Source: Sinotaia quadrata (Eukaryota > Mollusca > Gastropoda > Architaenioglossa > Viviparidae). From it: a DNA stretch of 64,000 nucleotides. Positions 11,396-22,720 of the stretch are shown piece after piece. The stretch spans positions 74,201,571 to 74,265,570 of the forward strand of contig CM054183.1 in NCBI GenBank assembly GCA_028829895.1. The letters are read 5' to 3'. Within the stretch, counting starts at the first letter, position 1, and the number at the start of each line of letters is the position of its first letter. The notes under the pieces are model-generated. The model was not told where the DNA came from, ran no database searches, and was given only the letters and a program-made list of their open reading frames with translations. The translations under genes were made by a program, and so were the position numbers.

Positions 11396-12546
11396 AAACC
11401 TTAATTATCTATGTATAGATTATTTTGGCTGTAATTTAACCATGTCATTAACACTGTAACAGAAACAGTTGTTACAAAATAAAAAATAAACATTAAAGAC
11501 CTGAATGCTGATGCAGTTAACATATAAAATTGCCATTTCTTTTAACAAACAAGCTGTGCCATGCATTACTAGGACATTCAAGCTTAAATAATCAATGCAG
11601 ATGAAATTCAATATGTTTCTTTAATGACAGAAAAGTGCATGTTAACATAATTTGAGGATGAATAAATTAAAATGCTTGACACCATCATCTGCCAGTCAAC
11701 TCATATTAAATCCCAAATAATTTTTACAAGATAAACATGTTACATGAAAATAACCACCTAGAACGAAAAACAGAACCATCACTTATTATTCATTTTGGAT
11801 TGACCTTAATCCTGCTTGAAAAAAATAATGTCTGGCAGTTATGTACTATTTTATAGTTAAAGTGTTTCTGCAACTAATTTACTGATTGCTTCAGACTAAT
11901 TTTTCAGGACTAGTATTTTTTTTGCCCTTGATTAAGTGACACACCTGATGTGTTGCCCTCTTCATTTACTCGGTTGCTATTTTGTATGGATTCTATCTTT
12001 TTATGGGTGGGTGAAGTGGTAGAGAATACCTTCTTTGCTGTTTGGGCTAGCTGTTTACTGCATATGTGGCATAGTGGGGGCTATAACAATAAACAAAGGG
12101 TTTTTCAAATTATTTATCAGGCTTATTTCTTTCTAAAGAAAGGAACTGACACCTATCAATGTATATTTGGATCAGAAAAATTCCAGTGTGTTATCTCAGG
12201 AAATCAAAAATCTATTTGAGACTAATAGAAGAAGTAATGAGCCAGATCTCTCCAGTCTGGAGAATGCAGTTCAGTTATAGCCTTGAGCACTCAATGTTTG
12301 CTCCATCTCATGAACACTTTAATCATTTATCTTCTATATGAGCTAATATGGGCCCATTTGATCTTGGCTTGTATGTCATTGGGAACATGTTATACTTCTG
12401 TGGTATGTACATCTGTTTGATAAGTGTTCAAAAAAATTTAGAAAATACCTATTTATGATTATGCATGTTTATCTATGGTATTTCTTAAATAATATTTTAA
12501 CTACTGACAGCAGTTTTCAATAAATGGTATACTTTTTAATCATTAG
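11396..12546. other. Intron 2, right part
   Basis: AT-rich sequence without recognisable elements. The open stretch 11950-12219 (89 codons) has ordinary composition and no family resemblance, so I do not call it a gene. Confidence 0.5.
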
Positions 12547-12678
12547 AGTTTCCAGTGGCATGGAGAAGGCTGGATACCATACAGCTGATGCCAGTACTTC
12601 AGTAACTGAAGCTCTTGAAGCTTTTGTCATTGGCCTTTACTCAGATGTCTTTAATGTAGTCATCTCTCTCATTAACAG
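12547..12678 (+). CDS. Myo18: Myosin-XVIII-like motor, exon 3 (HO helix)
   Basis: The translation is VSSGMEKAGYHTADASTSVT, then EALEAFVIGLYSDVFNVVIS and LINR. The part from EALEAFVIGLYSDVF to SLINR aligns with the HO-helix region of the motor, where myosin XVIIIa has [24 protein letters not shown]. The start at 12547 is the only choice among nearby AGs that keeps the frame; the AG two bases further reaches a stop. The preceding AG|A codon gives Arg. The donor is GTATTT at 12679, in phase 2. The Ser/Thr-rich, poorly conserved first half matches a variable insert seen in this class. Confidence 0.93.
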
Positions 12679-13269
12679 GTATTTTAGGGTTTTTGTCCAT
12701 TATTTTCTTACAAGTATTTTTTTAATTTATTTTTTAAATTTTATTGATATGATCTTTCTTTCTCTGTACATGAATTCAGAAAGATATATATTCCACACTT
12801 GCTTCCACTGTTGATTTCCAGCCTTGACAAGTAATATAGTCTTGACATGTACAAATGTAAAATATTAATATGTAATTGTATTAGGTCTCCAAACATCACC
12901 GATTGGCTGATTGTAACCTTGTTTAGTCATTTTCAACTCTCATGTTCCCTCTGTATATTGAAGCTTTGTATAATAAAAGCATACGAAACAAAAAGTTGTT
13001 CTTTGTTCTGTCTTTTCATGTTTTTTGTTTAAATATATAATTGTGAAAAAGTAATAAGAATTTATTCCAAAGTTACCAATCCAATGACTTTCGACCAAGC
13101 CTCCATTATTTGTGCCAACAGTAATGCTTAACACTTGCACTCTTTTCTCAGTTCGTCAGTATGTGTGTGTGTGGCAAAAGGTTTTTGTGCGTCTTTTGGT
13201 TACTAATTAATTATATGACATTATACTCATAAATAATGCATATCAATAATTCTCTTTTATCCAATCACT

Positions 13270-14880
13270 CACAAAGGGTCTTGTCATGCGGTCAGAGAGT
13301 GACTAGGTCAAGCCCTGAGTAGTCCATCAGCTAGTGACCCTCTCCTCAAGTGTTACCTGTCTTAGAGTAGCGAACTCTACTGAGTTTATCTTATCAGTCG
13401 TTCTATCACTATTCTAGCCCTTCCACAAACCTCTCATCGTCGATAACAGGAACTATCTTAAAATGTGTGTAGACCATCTATTATTCGTTATTACGTCATT
13501 GGCAGAGCCCCCACCCATCATCAGTTCACATGCACCCCTCCTCCAAAAATGAGAGAGTAGATAGTTAAAAAGATAACAAATTTATTACAAGAAAAAATAA
13601 TAGATTCAAATTTACAATTAATGATATTTTGAAAATCACACTCAAGGCCAGGCTTAGAGATCACAGATCTCTTAAAGCTTATTAATTAAGAAAAGAATAT
13701 TTATCATCAATTAGTCCTTGGAACAATTACTAGGACTACAGACTTAGAAGAATAATATTAATGCTTCCTAGAACAATTACTAGGAAGAAAATAACATCAA
13801 TACTTTCCACTAAAAATGGAAGAAATGTATATATAAAAACATCAGAATAGAATAGGAAGTTTACATTAAATCACAGAACAGATTACAGAATGTACAACAA
13901 GCATAACACAAGTTCACCTGGTATTGCATGCGTAGTCCTCTGTCCCTGCGGCTTGTATTGGTCAACGCAATGCTGGTCTGCATTAAGTCTGGAACAGTGT
14001 TTTTATTCTACACTCAGCTAGAATGTTCACGCAATTTCAGTTCCTTTAGAATTCTAGTTAACTCAGGTACTGTTACTTAACACATTCACAGTTACTGTCA
14101 AAAAAGAATGTTCCTTAACACACGTTTAACACTAATGTAGAAGAATCAACGTTAATATGTAGCTCTTGATACTTTAGTCACTTTCTTGTTGTTGGTATGT
14201 CCGTTCGTCAGCCCTCACTTTACAGAACCTTATCACAGTGAAATCCTTATATTAGTATCTATCTCCCAGATAGCACTATCGCAGATTCTCTAATTTGTGT
14301 CACGCGAAACACAGTATGCGTTCTGTTTCTCTATACTCAAGCGGTCTGACTTGACGAATTTATACTCAGCTATCCTTCTGTTGTCTCCTCGACGAAATAG
14401 GATCTCATGCTGTAGTCTGGCAATACCAAGTGACAATAGACTTCAGACCAAGGTAAACGGCCGAGATCTCTAAGTCTGAATTAAAGTTGAGCAACGTGGA
14501 AGATGGAGTTTTCAGATAACTTCACCTCTCCTGACTGGCGATGTAATTTCATACTTTTATAGAAACTCCTGATTTCAGAGACTGATAAAACATAAAAGGT
14601 TTGCATACATCAGCTCATGTCACACTAAGTTATAAATCTGTAATTTTATTCTTGGTTCTCATATTAAATTCCATTACATGTTTTGTTTGTTTGAATTCTC
14701 TTTACACCAAGAATAATATTACAAATACAAGTCAAATTTAAAATACAAGAATAAAAATGAAATGTAGAAAAATTATAATAATTATCTTTAACAAAAATCA
14801 TTATTTACAAAGATAGAATTTTACCTTTCAGGCATACCTTATTCTTGTCTCACTCTCTGCGGGAAATCTTAGCATTGGGA
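13270..14880. repeat. Unassigned repeat-like block
   Basis: This block has higher complexity and GC than the surrounding intron and contains near-repeats such as two copies of AACAATTACTAGGA (about 13722 and 13773). Its borders show a weak inverted match: GCGGTCAGAGAGTGAC on the left near 13290 and, on the opposite strand near 14860, CCCGCAGAGAGTGAGAC. It may be a DNA element with poor ends or part of a retroelement in reverse. No coding domain was recognised. Confidence 0.35.
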
Positions 14881-14899
14881 AACTGATTTTTTTCCATAG

Positions 14900-15240
14900 T
14901 AATTATTTTTGCGGCTGGGTCAGGTATTTATGTGGTTTGCGTTTTGCATCGAGTATCGCACTGATTCTTACCCTCGGGTGAAAATTACTCATTTGTTCTC
15001 CCCTTTGTGCAATAGTCATGGCCCGGTGGTCGCGCACTATGGACGGCATTCCTATAGAAGTTTTGGTTCTTATGATGATAACCGTGATGCGCTGGTCATT
15101 GTTGTCTGCCCCTGTGATGGTGAGAGCGGTTATATAACTTGGCTACTCACGGTGAGTGTCCCCCCTCTCACACCCTGGTTGTCGGCTTTTACTACACGAC
15201 TTCAAAATGCTTTGTTCTTTTCATCATAGACTGGACCAAA
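14900..15240 (+). other. GC-richer open segment of unknown nature
   Basis: An open frame of 106 codons (14909-15229) contains SHGPVVAHYGRHSYRSFGSY and CPCDGESGYITWLLT, and an embedded ACGGTGAGTG that resembles a splice donor. It is compositionally unlike the AT-rich intron. It does not extend the myosin and I do not recognise a family. It could be a captured exon inside a mobile element, or chance. Confidence 0.3.
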
Positions 15241-15879
15241 GGCAATGGTCTAAACGGCTTACATGTATTTTACATGGCAAAAATTCAGAGTAAATTTTTG
15301 TCATAAGGAAAATTAAATTTTAGAAAATTTAGAAAATACATTTAATTAATTTTAATGTATTGCTTTGCATTTTTCGTGCTAGAGTGTGGTATATTAACCT
15401 AAAAATAATTAGTTTTCATGAAGGGGAGAGAACAAGGTTCATTTCCATACTATTTAATGTGCAGGAATTTCAAGATTAACTGCGATAAAGTTAAGATAAA
15501 TTTCCTTAAATTAGGTTCAAGGTGACTCAGATAACAGCCTTAAAAGCTACCAGAAAATAAGAAAATTCTTCATCTATAAGTCTTTATAGTTTGTTTGAGA
15601 CAAAAAAAGGTGCACGTGTAAAGAATTGCGTTGAAAGAACTGTGGTCAGTGACTGAAATCGCTGGTGACTGTCAACAAAAATGGCGTATTATATTGAGCA
15701 GCTTAGCTTTCTATGCAGCGAAGTTGAACTGGTTTCCACTTTGCAATCTTGTGCATCAATCTGTTTGAAGATGTTAGTTGATAAGTTAAATCAATTATTT
15801 TCAGTTTTTGGTGTGAATTTTTTCGTTTATATTGATAAATAAGAATTTTCAGAGTATATTTGCCTACAATAGCATTCAT

Positions 15880-17300
15880 CTTTGAAGGTGTTGATGGGTG
15901 AACACACAGAAAATGACTTTATGAATTTATGCCTGCCTTATCCAATGCATGTATCATTGAATGTATCATTCAATAGGGGAAAGATTTATTTTCAGTATAG
16001 TGTATTTCATTTATTTGGATTGTGTTTTATTTGTTTTTAATTCTTTTTTATTTTACATGACCACTTTTTCTTCTTCCATTACTGCATTAGCAGGGCACAT
16101 TGATATACGATGAGTAGATCACTAAATGGGTGCATAATGGGTTTTTTATTTTTTAGTTAATATTCTTATCAGATTTTCTTTTCTCTTTTAAAATTCTGAT
16201 AGACGCAAATGAGTTATATATTTATTAGCTGTATTTTGCAGGCTTATTTTTCGACAATAAATATAAGAACGAGCTGATAATGCTCATACTATATTGGGCC
16301 TACACAAATGAATTTAACTTTATGGTGGTGGGTGAACTCAGAAAATGACTTTATGAATTTATATTTCTTCTCCAAAGCTTAAGTATTGTACCATTTAATC
16401 GGGAAAAAATTTATTTACAATATAATGCATTTGTTATATTCAGATAATTTTTTAAAATCTTTTTATTTTGTGGTCATACAATCACCTTTTTTTTCTCTTC
16501 AAAAGCATGCCACAAGAACAATTGTTGGGTAGGCCATATGTAGAATTTTTTAATTATAATTTTTAACTGATTTTCTTTTTTATTCTGATAAGCACACATG
16601 AGTTATAATTTAATTAGCTATATTATTATTATTTTTAAAGCTCATTTCTCCATAATGAATATAATGAGTTGATTAAGCACATAGTAATTTTAAAAGGTGT
16701 CAATTTTGTTTTACATTTTTGTAATGTAGTTATTCCAGCTAGCAAATAACTGACCAATACTGTAAATGTGTAGTAAGATATTGTGGGTTTTTTCCTCCCA
16801 CTTTTATATATAGAAAGTCATTCAAGTGAAAGGGGAAGACACAGAGGTAGTCCATTTGGTGGAGAAAACTGATGGGAAAAAAGACTTTAACTGTTGGCCA
16901 AGGAAAGAAGGTGTAGCTAAGGTGAAAGGGGGACTAGTGTTTTACTTTCTGAAGTAAAGTTTTGAAGTTATGCCAGTTTCCAGTGAAGGCAGAGTGTGGA
17001 AAGTTCCAGCAGTTAATAAAATAACAAAGGACTATCAACTTATTGCATCACTCACTTAAGTTAGGCACCACACCTTGAAATTCAAGTTGACTGGGCTAGA
17101 ATCATTGAACAGAAAACATGTAAAGTAAAAAATATTTTTGTAAGCACGTAGATGAAAAGACTGGCGGAGAAAAGATGATGTAGGGATAATAAATGGCTTT
17201 TTTTAAAGTTGTGTCAGTGTCCAGTGAAGGCACGAACATTCTTGTGGTACCGAGCTAGACTGGACTAGAATCATTGAACTAAAAAAGCATTAAATTAGCA
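15880..17300. repeat. Two successive diverged tandem duplications
   Basis: Segment 15890-16300 is repeated in diverged form at about 16325-16690; both contain GGGTGAAC(ac)ACAGAAAATGACTTTATG-type starts and later GATAAGCACA/GATAGACGCA..TGAGTTATA. A second pair follows, each with CCAGTGAAGGCA and CTAGAATCATTGAAC, at about 16975-17115 and 17215-17282. The block may be one complex repeat family. No protein was recognised. Confidence 0.55.
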
Positions 17301-17933
17301 TTGGCAAATGTCTGAGTGAGTGTCTCCGAAATATGAAGAAAGTATTGTGGTCAGTGCCTTCTTAATAAAGATCTTTCCAAACTGAATCCAATGGTACCAA
17401 AACCATATCTGAAGCTGAATTACAAGCAGAGTTATTACATTTGTAAAGTTTATAGCAGTTTTATCCATTTTGTGTTAACTGTGTTAGAACTTTTTCAAAA
17501 CCTGAAAATGAATAAATTGCTAATTTGACTGACAATGTTTTTGAAAATAACATTACAAAGCCTCTTTAAAAAATTCGGCCATATTTGTATGTTGGATACT
17601 ACTTATGTGAAGAGTCTGAACTATATTGTTTATCATTTCTTTATTTTGTGAACCTTCAAAGTGAGCTATTTGTACAATTTCATTTATGAGTGTAAAATTT
17701 TTTCGAAAAATTAAATTAAAAAAAATCCTAACTTTGGTTCTAATTGAATTACAAAATTGATTTTAGTACCATTGAAATCAATGGGAAAAGATATATCTGT
17801 CCTTTTATTTTTAAATTATTAGTGGTGATTTTAGAAAATTGTTTGGAGTACCTAATTATATAATTAGATTATAAATGCTATACAGTCTTCATAAGACATT
17901 TTTGTTGTTAATAATTTTACCACTGTTATATAG

Positions 17934-18126
17934 ATCTCTGTCATCAAATGTGAGAACAATGAACTCAGTTGTTCTTGTGGATGCTCCTGGCTTCCAGAAT
18001 CCTGCTAGCTGTGGTCGGCAAACTGGAGCAAGTTTTGAAGATCTTTGTTTCAACTATGTGCACGAACGCATACAGCTCTTTTTCCATGAAACCATGCTGA
18101 CTGTTCCACAGGACAGATATGCCCAG
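17934..18126 (+). CDS. Myo18: Myosin-XVIII-like motor, exon 4 (switch II and relay helix)
   Basis: This is the most diagnostic exon. After RSLSSNVRTMNSVV it reads LVDAPGFQNPASCGRQTGAS, then FEDLCFNYVHERIQLFFHET. DAPGFQN is the switch II motif. Conventional myosins have DIAGFE, while class XVIII has D-x-PGFQN, with Gln replacing the Glu that supports ATP hydrolysis. FEDLCFNY..ERIQLFFHETM is the relay helix. The tail LTVPQDRYAQ diverges from the usual EQxEY. The acceptor is TATATAG and the donor GTAACT at 18127, in phase 0. From the family, a motor with very low or no actin-activated ATPase is expected; that activity is inferred, not seen. Confidence 0.96.
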
Positions 18127-18675
18127 GTAACTAGATAACTGTCAAAGCTGTACTATTTTGAAATTTGATACACTGATACAGTAATTGTTGCCAGCATCAT
18201 AAATAATTCTGAATAGAAGAAAACACTTTTTAATGACAGGATATCATAACATTTTAAGTACAGTTTATACATACATATACTTTGCATTTGAATTTTATCA
18301 TCATGGAAAAATCTATAATCCTGTGTATAATCTGTACCCCATTTTGCCTATTTGCCAGCTATTTTGTTGTATAGTTCATTGTCAGTCCATTATCACTCAT
18401 ATATACTTATATTAGGTTTGTGTCCACATTTTATATTGCTGATTTGTAGCTTTATACAAGTATTTATACTGCTGGATATAATTATTGATATTTCTTTTTC
18501 TTTTTTGTTATTTATCTAATTTTTTTTTTTTAGAGATAATTTGTGCTCTTCAAATTGCATGTAGTAAAAGTTACTTTAAGCATTCACCAAACATGGCTGG
18601 ACACTACTTTTGATACAGTAAGTCAGCAAAGCAAATAGTATGATAAACTATTCAATAATTTTATATGATTTAGAG

Positions 18676-20508
18676 CAGGGACGGGCAACATACGGCCCGC
18701 GGGCCGGGTCCGGCCCGCGACGGGATTTTGACCGGCCCGCTGACTGTTTCTGGCCGTACATGGAAATGTGGCCCCCGTCCACATCCCGCCGCAATCTCCC
18801 ACTACTTTCTTACTGCGTTGCAGTTAATAGTGACAGTTATTCTTTGATTGTTTTCGGTTAGATTTAGAATTTACAATAACATTTTTATCATGGATTTTGC
18901 CAAGAAATGTAAAGTTGACAGCGAGTGTAGCCATTTAACAAAGATTGGATGCCTAAGTACTTTTTCACACAAAGTATGTTTGCTGTGCAGTGAAAGTGTT
19001 GCCATGTTGAAAGAGTACATTAGCACCATGGTATTGTGGCCCCGTCCACATCCTGCTGCAATCTCCCACTACTTTCTTACTGTGTAGCAGTAATAGTGAC
19101 TGTTAGTTATTCTTTGGTTGTTTTTGGTTAGATTTAGAATTTACAATAAAATTTTTATCATGGATTTTGCCAAGAAACGTAAAGTTGACAGCGAGTGTCT
19201 CGCATCAAAGATTGGATGCCTAAGTACTTTTTCACAGAAGTCGGCAAGAAAGCAATATGTTTGCTGTGCAGTGAAAGTGTTGCTGTGTTGAAAGAGTACA
19301 ACATTAGCCGCCATTATGCGATGAAACATGCAGGCTATGGCAGTACTTTATCAGCAGCGGAACGGCAAACAAAAGCAACAGAACTGGACAGAAAACTTGT
19401 AAAGCAGCAGAATGTATTCAGAAAAGCCAAAGTAGCCCAGAAAGCTGCTACTTATGCCAGCTTTGTGGTCGCATACAAAATTGCTAAGCACAGTAAATCG
19501 TTCTGTGATGGTGAATTTGTCAAAAAGTGCATGCTCGATGTAGGTGATCAAGTCTGTCCAGAACACAGAAAGAAGTTTGAAGAAGTCAGTTTATCGAGAA
19601 GAACTGTGGCTCAACTCAGAAAATCAGAATGGCTGTCAGATCTGGAGTTTGCAGTTGATCTCTTTGAACATATGAATGAATTGAACACCAGACTTCAAGG
19701 GAAGGGCACTTTTGCTCACGAAAAGTACTCAACAATGAAGGCATTCAAGGTGAAGCTAAAACTGTTTTCTCGCCAGCTCAGTCAGAATATCACAACACAC
19801 TTTCCAACACTCGAAACTATGGCACCCCAGATGATGTCAACTGAGAAGTACACCAATATGATATCTGCACTAGACAATGAATTTTCTCGTCGTTTTGCGG
19901 ACTTCCAGAAACTTGCTGCTGAGTTTGATATCTTGTCATCACCGTTTACAACTGACTTTGAAAAGGCGCCGGATGCTCTACAGCTGGAACTGATTGATCT
20001 GCAGTGTGACTTTACCCTGAAAGAGAAATTCCAATCTGAAAGCATTGACAAATTTTATGCGTCACTGAATGAGTCCAAGTTTGCCAACCTGAGAAAGATG
20101 GCCATGAAACTACTTGTTCTGGGTCTACATACATTTGCGAACAAACATTTTCGACCATGAACATTAACAAGACAAAGCTGCATTCCAATCTAACTGATGT
20201 TCACGTGCAGTCTTTACTGAGAATTTCTACGTCCGACATGCAGCCAGAGTTCAAACAACTTGTTGAAAACTTTGATCGACCACAGATGTCTCATTGACTT
20301 CAGCAGCTATTGAAGTACATTACGTTAAATTCAGTAAATACTGTTTTTTGCAATGCTTTAATGTTTACAAGTTTAAAGTTTAAAATACGATTTATTCCTT
20401 GCATAGGTGGATAAATACGCGGTTAATGTATTGATTTAGTAATCCGGCCCGCCAAGGACTTCATTTTCTCATACCCGGCCCGCCGACTGAAGAAGTTGCC
20501 CACCCCTG
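18676..20508 (+). mobile_element. hAT deletion derivative, copy A (1833 bp)
   Basis: A complete hAT-type element. The termini are CAGGGACGGGCAACATACGG and, on the other strand, CAGGGGTGGGCAACTTCTTC. A perfect 8-bp target duplication ATTTAGAG lies at 18668-18675 and 20509-20516. The 5' part is duplicated internally: the ATGGATTTTGCCAAGAAA start occurs at 18890 and again at 19160. The coding part lacks the catalytic middle (see 19160-20290). Copy B at 44565-46393 has the same architecture, so this rearranged form has itself transposed. Confidence 0.93.
19160..20297 (+). pseudogene. Core-deleted hAT transposase ORF (GTF2IRD2-like), copy A
   Basis: The main open frame is 19195-20160 (321 codons). 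The N-terminal zinc-binding region reads WMPKYFFTEVGKKAICLLCS...SRHYAMKHAGYG (C-x2-C ... H-x4-H). Next comes a helical stretch ending VSLSRRTVAQ. The frame then passes directly to LRKSEWLSDLEF, which in full-length relatives lies after the catalytic core. The DESTDV-type block seen in the relic at 7693-7965 is therefore missing, in frame. The C-terminal dimerisation region follows (ALQLELIDLQCD, KFANLRKMAMKLLVL). A small deletion shifts the frame near 20120, so the original end (…FSTMNINKTKL…DRPQMSH) continues in another frame to about 20297. The ATG at 19160 is also out of frame with the body. Confidence 0.85.
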
Positions 20509-20516
20509 ATTTAGAG

Positions 20517-21593
20517 TGTCACTCTAAACTGTGCAGCATTTTGATGTATCATTCGAATATACAATTAAACAGTGGTAATGAATGAAAGTTTATAGTGAAA
20601 TTAACTATTTAATGTTAATCAGTTCAATATGAAAATTTAAAACATTTATAGATGTACAATTAAAAAAAAAAACAATTAAAAGAATTCCCATTTTTTTAAT
20701 AGCCTTCAAATCAAAACAGTTACAGCATTAGTTGAAAAATGAACATTTTAGAGTCTATTCTGAAATGAAGAAATTATTTGAATGGCTGATGTTTAAGTTT
20801 TATATAAGTTTTATATCCAAAGTTTGATATAGCAACCAGATATTATGGGTTTAAAAGGCAACAATGAAAGCATGAAGATGGGCTACCAACACTTCTTAAG
20901 TCTGATTTATGGTCAATCCCTCCCATACATTCACTGTTTTGCTGTTGTACCAGGCATATGGGTTAATGTTTTGCTTTTGTTTTGCTGGGCATTCTTGTTT
21001 GGGTTAATTCACTATAAAACTACACTCTTGTTGATTAGTAATTGCCTCTTGACTCCATTGAACTCTAATTATATTTGTAAAATTGTGATTCTTGTTTAAT
21101 TTTTCCATTACATCATTTGTTTTTATTTGACATTTTTGGTTTTAACAGTCTCATTGTATCAGTGCCACATTTTTTTTTATTATTTAAAATTCATACTTTT
21201 GTAAAGCAGAATGTAAAGAGGTTGTCAAAGAGTATATGAGAGTTGTTTGGAAATTGTTTACTTAAAAAGTTCACCTCAGGTGTAATGTGAATGGTGCCTT
21301 CTCTTTGATATGGTTCATGCAAAATAAGATGGCCTGAAAGAGTGTTCACTGCCATACTATTTATCCAATATAAATAGGTTTGCCTCTTATAAACTGTTTG
21401 GCATTGTGTTTCCATAATAGTATAATATCATTAATTCATTAAAATATATTATCTGAGATGGGGGGGACAAAATGTCAGTAAGCATTCATTAAGTATTGAT
21501 GAAAGGGGCATCACTTTAGTCATATTTATCTGCAGCATTAAAAGTTTACATTGAAAGATGTACAAATCTCAATGGTTCATCGAATCTGTAATG
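20517..21593. other. Intron 4, between hAT elements
   Basis: AT-rich sequence. The open stretches at 20845-21099 (+) and 21191-21415 (-) show no recognisable family. Nothing else is supported. Confidence 0.5.
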
Positions 21594-21601
21594 GTCTAGA
21601 T

Positions 21602-21807
21602 CAGTGCACAAACCGTGGGCCGCATGTGGCCTGAGACAAGGCTCTATGCAGCGCCCGGAGGACTTTTGGATGTTACCATTATTACGAATGTATTAATAAT
21701 ACATTATTATTTGTGTTGTTTTTTTACTGAGCCATCCAAGCGGCGGCCCTCCATACACTATAAATTGGAAATTTGGCCCTGAGGCCTAAAAAGTTTGTGC
21801 ACCCCTT
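21602..21807. mobile_element. 206-bp hAT MITE
   Basis: Flanked by a perfect 8-bp duplication GTCTAGAT (21594-21601 and 21808-21815). The left end is CAGTGCACAAACCGTGGGCC; the right end on the opposite strand is AAGGGGTGCACAAACTTTTT. The short length, hAT-size duplication and GTGCACAAAC inverted repeats identify a miniature non-autonomous hAT, of a family different from copies A and B. Confidence 0.88.
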
Positions 21808-21815
21808 GTCTAGAT

Positions 21816-22633
21816 TAAGTGAAATAGCTTATTGCTAGTTTTCTCTCTCTGTTCCCTAATGCATTGATCATTAAGATAAAGGAACATAACCTGAGATTAT
21901 AATTAATTCCTAACAAAGATTCCAAACAAAGCTTGAGGTTCTGTCATTGCTCATCACACATCATTCCTTTTCTGATGGATTAATAGATGTTTCACATGCT
22001 GTATACAAATTCAGTTACTTTATTGAAATATAGCTTAGAGATTGTAGTTGTGTAGTTGCATATTTTACAATAGGCGTTAATTTTGTTGACTGTAAGTGAA
22101 TGAATCTCTTTTAACTTCTCTTTGATTTTTGTGCAAAGCATTCTAGTGTTTCATAGTGGAACTTTTTGTCTTTTGTTTCTCAGCTTTGTGTATTCACCTC
22201 TTACAGAAGTAAATTTAATGCTTTTGGACCCCATCCAGAATTTCCAACAAAAATATTCTGAAAGTATAGGAAGCTATTGTGGCAAAACAAAAATACTGGA
22301 ATCCATCTCTATTTTATCTTATTACTTTCTTATTCTTGTGTTTCATATTCATAGTAATCCCTAGGAAAACAGCCCCTATGGCAATGAGGTGGTATGGAAT
22401 TTACACATTATTTATCCTGATTAGAAAGGATAGATAGTAAATTATAAAATGGTTTGATATGTTGCCATTTTGTCATCAGTAATGTTAATATAAATATACT
22501 CTTTTTTAAAATATATATTAATAAAATTAAAAGTTAGCATTTTATTTTTAATGGATCTGTTTAAAAGATCTTATTGTTACCTTAAGTTATATTTGTTTAT
22601 TTCTCAATAATACATTGATTTTTATTATTGTAG
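21816..22633. other. Intron 4, right end
   Basis: AT-rich sequence running into the acceptor of exon 5. An open frame at 22122-22364 has no recognisable motif. I see nothing else. Confidence 0.5.
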
Positions 22634-22720
22634 GAAAGCATAGACTGTGAATTTGATCTTGCTACAACTAGTCCAGCTAATATGGTTGCATTATTTGACC
22701 AGACACCTCAGCAAGGATTG
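22634..22720 (+). CDS. Myo18: Myosin-XVIII-like motor, exon 5
   Basis: A short 29-codon exon reading ESIDCEFDLATTSPANMVAL then FDQTPQQGL. It is placed by its position between the relay exon and the next recognisable motor segment. In the family the corresponding stretch, after the relay (human type ...[21 protein letters not shown]), is variable, so sequence similarity is weak. Clean borders (TTGTAG before 22634, GTATGT from 22721) and phase 0 at both ends support it. Skipping it would keep the reading frame, so it could be alternatively spliced. That is only a possibility. Confidence 0.8.

Noticed and set aside
11950..12219. 89-codon ORF as a possible secreted peptide gene
   Set aside because: No signal-peptide-like start, no family resemblance, no promoter or polyadenylation context. 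Chance open frames of this length are expected in 64 kb.
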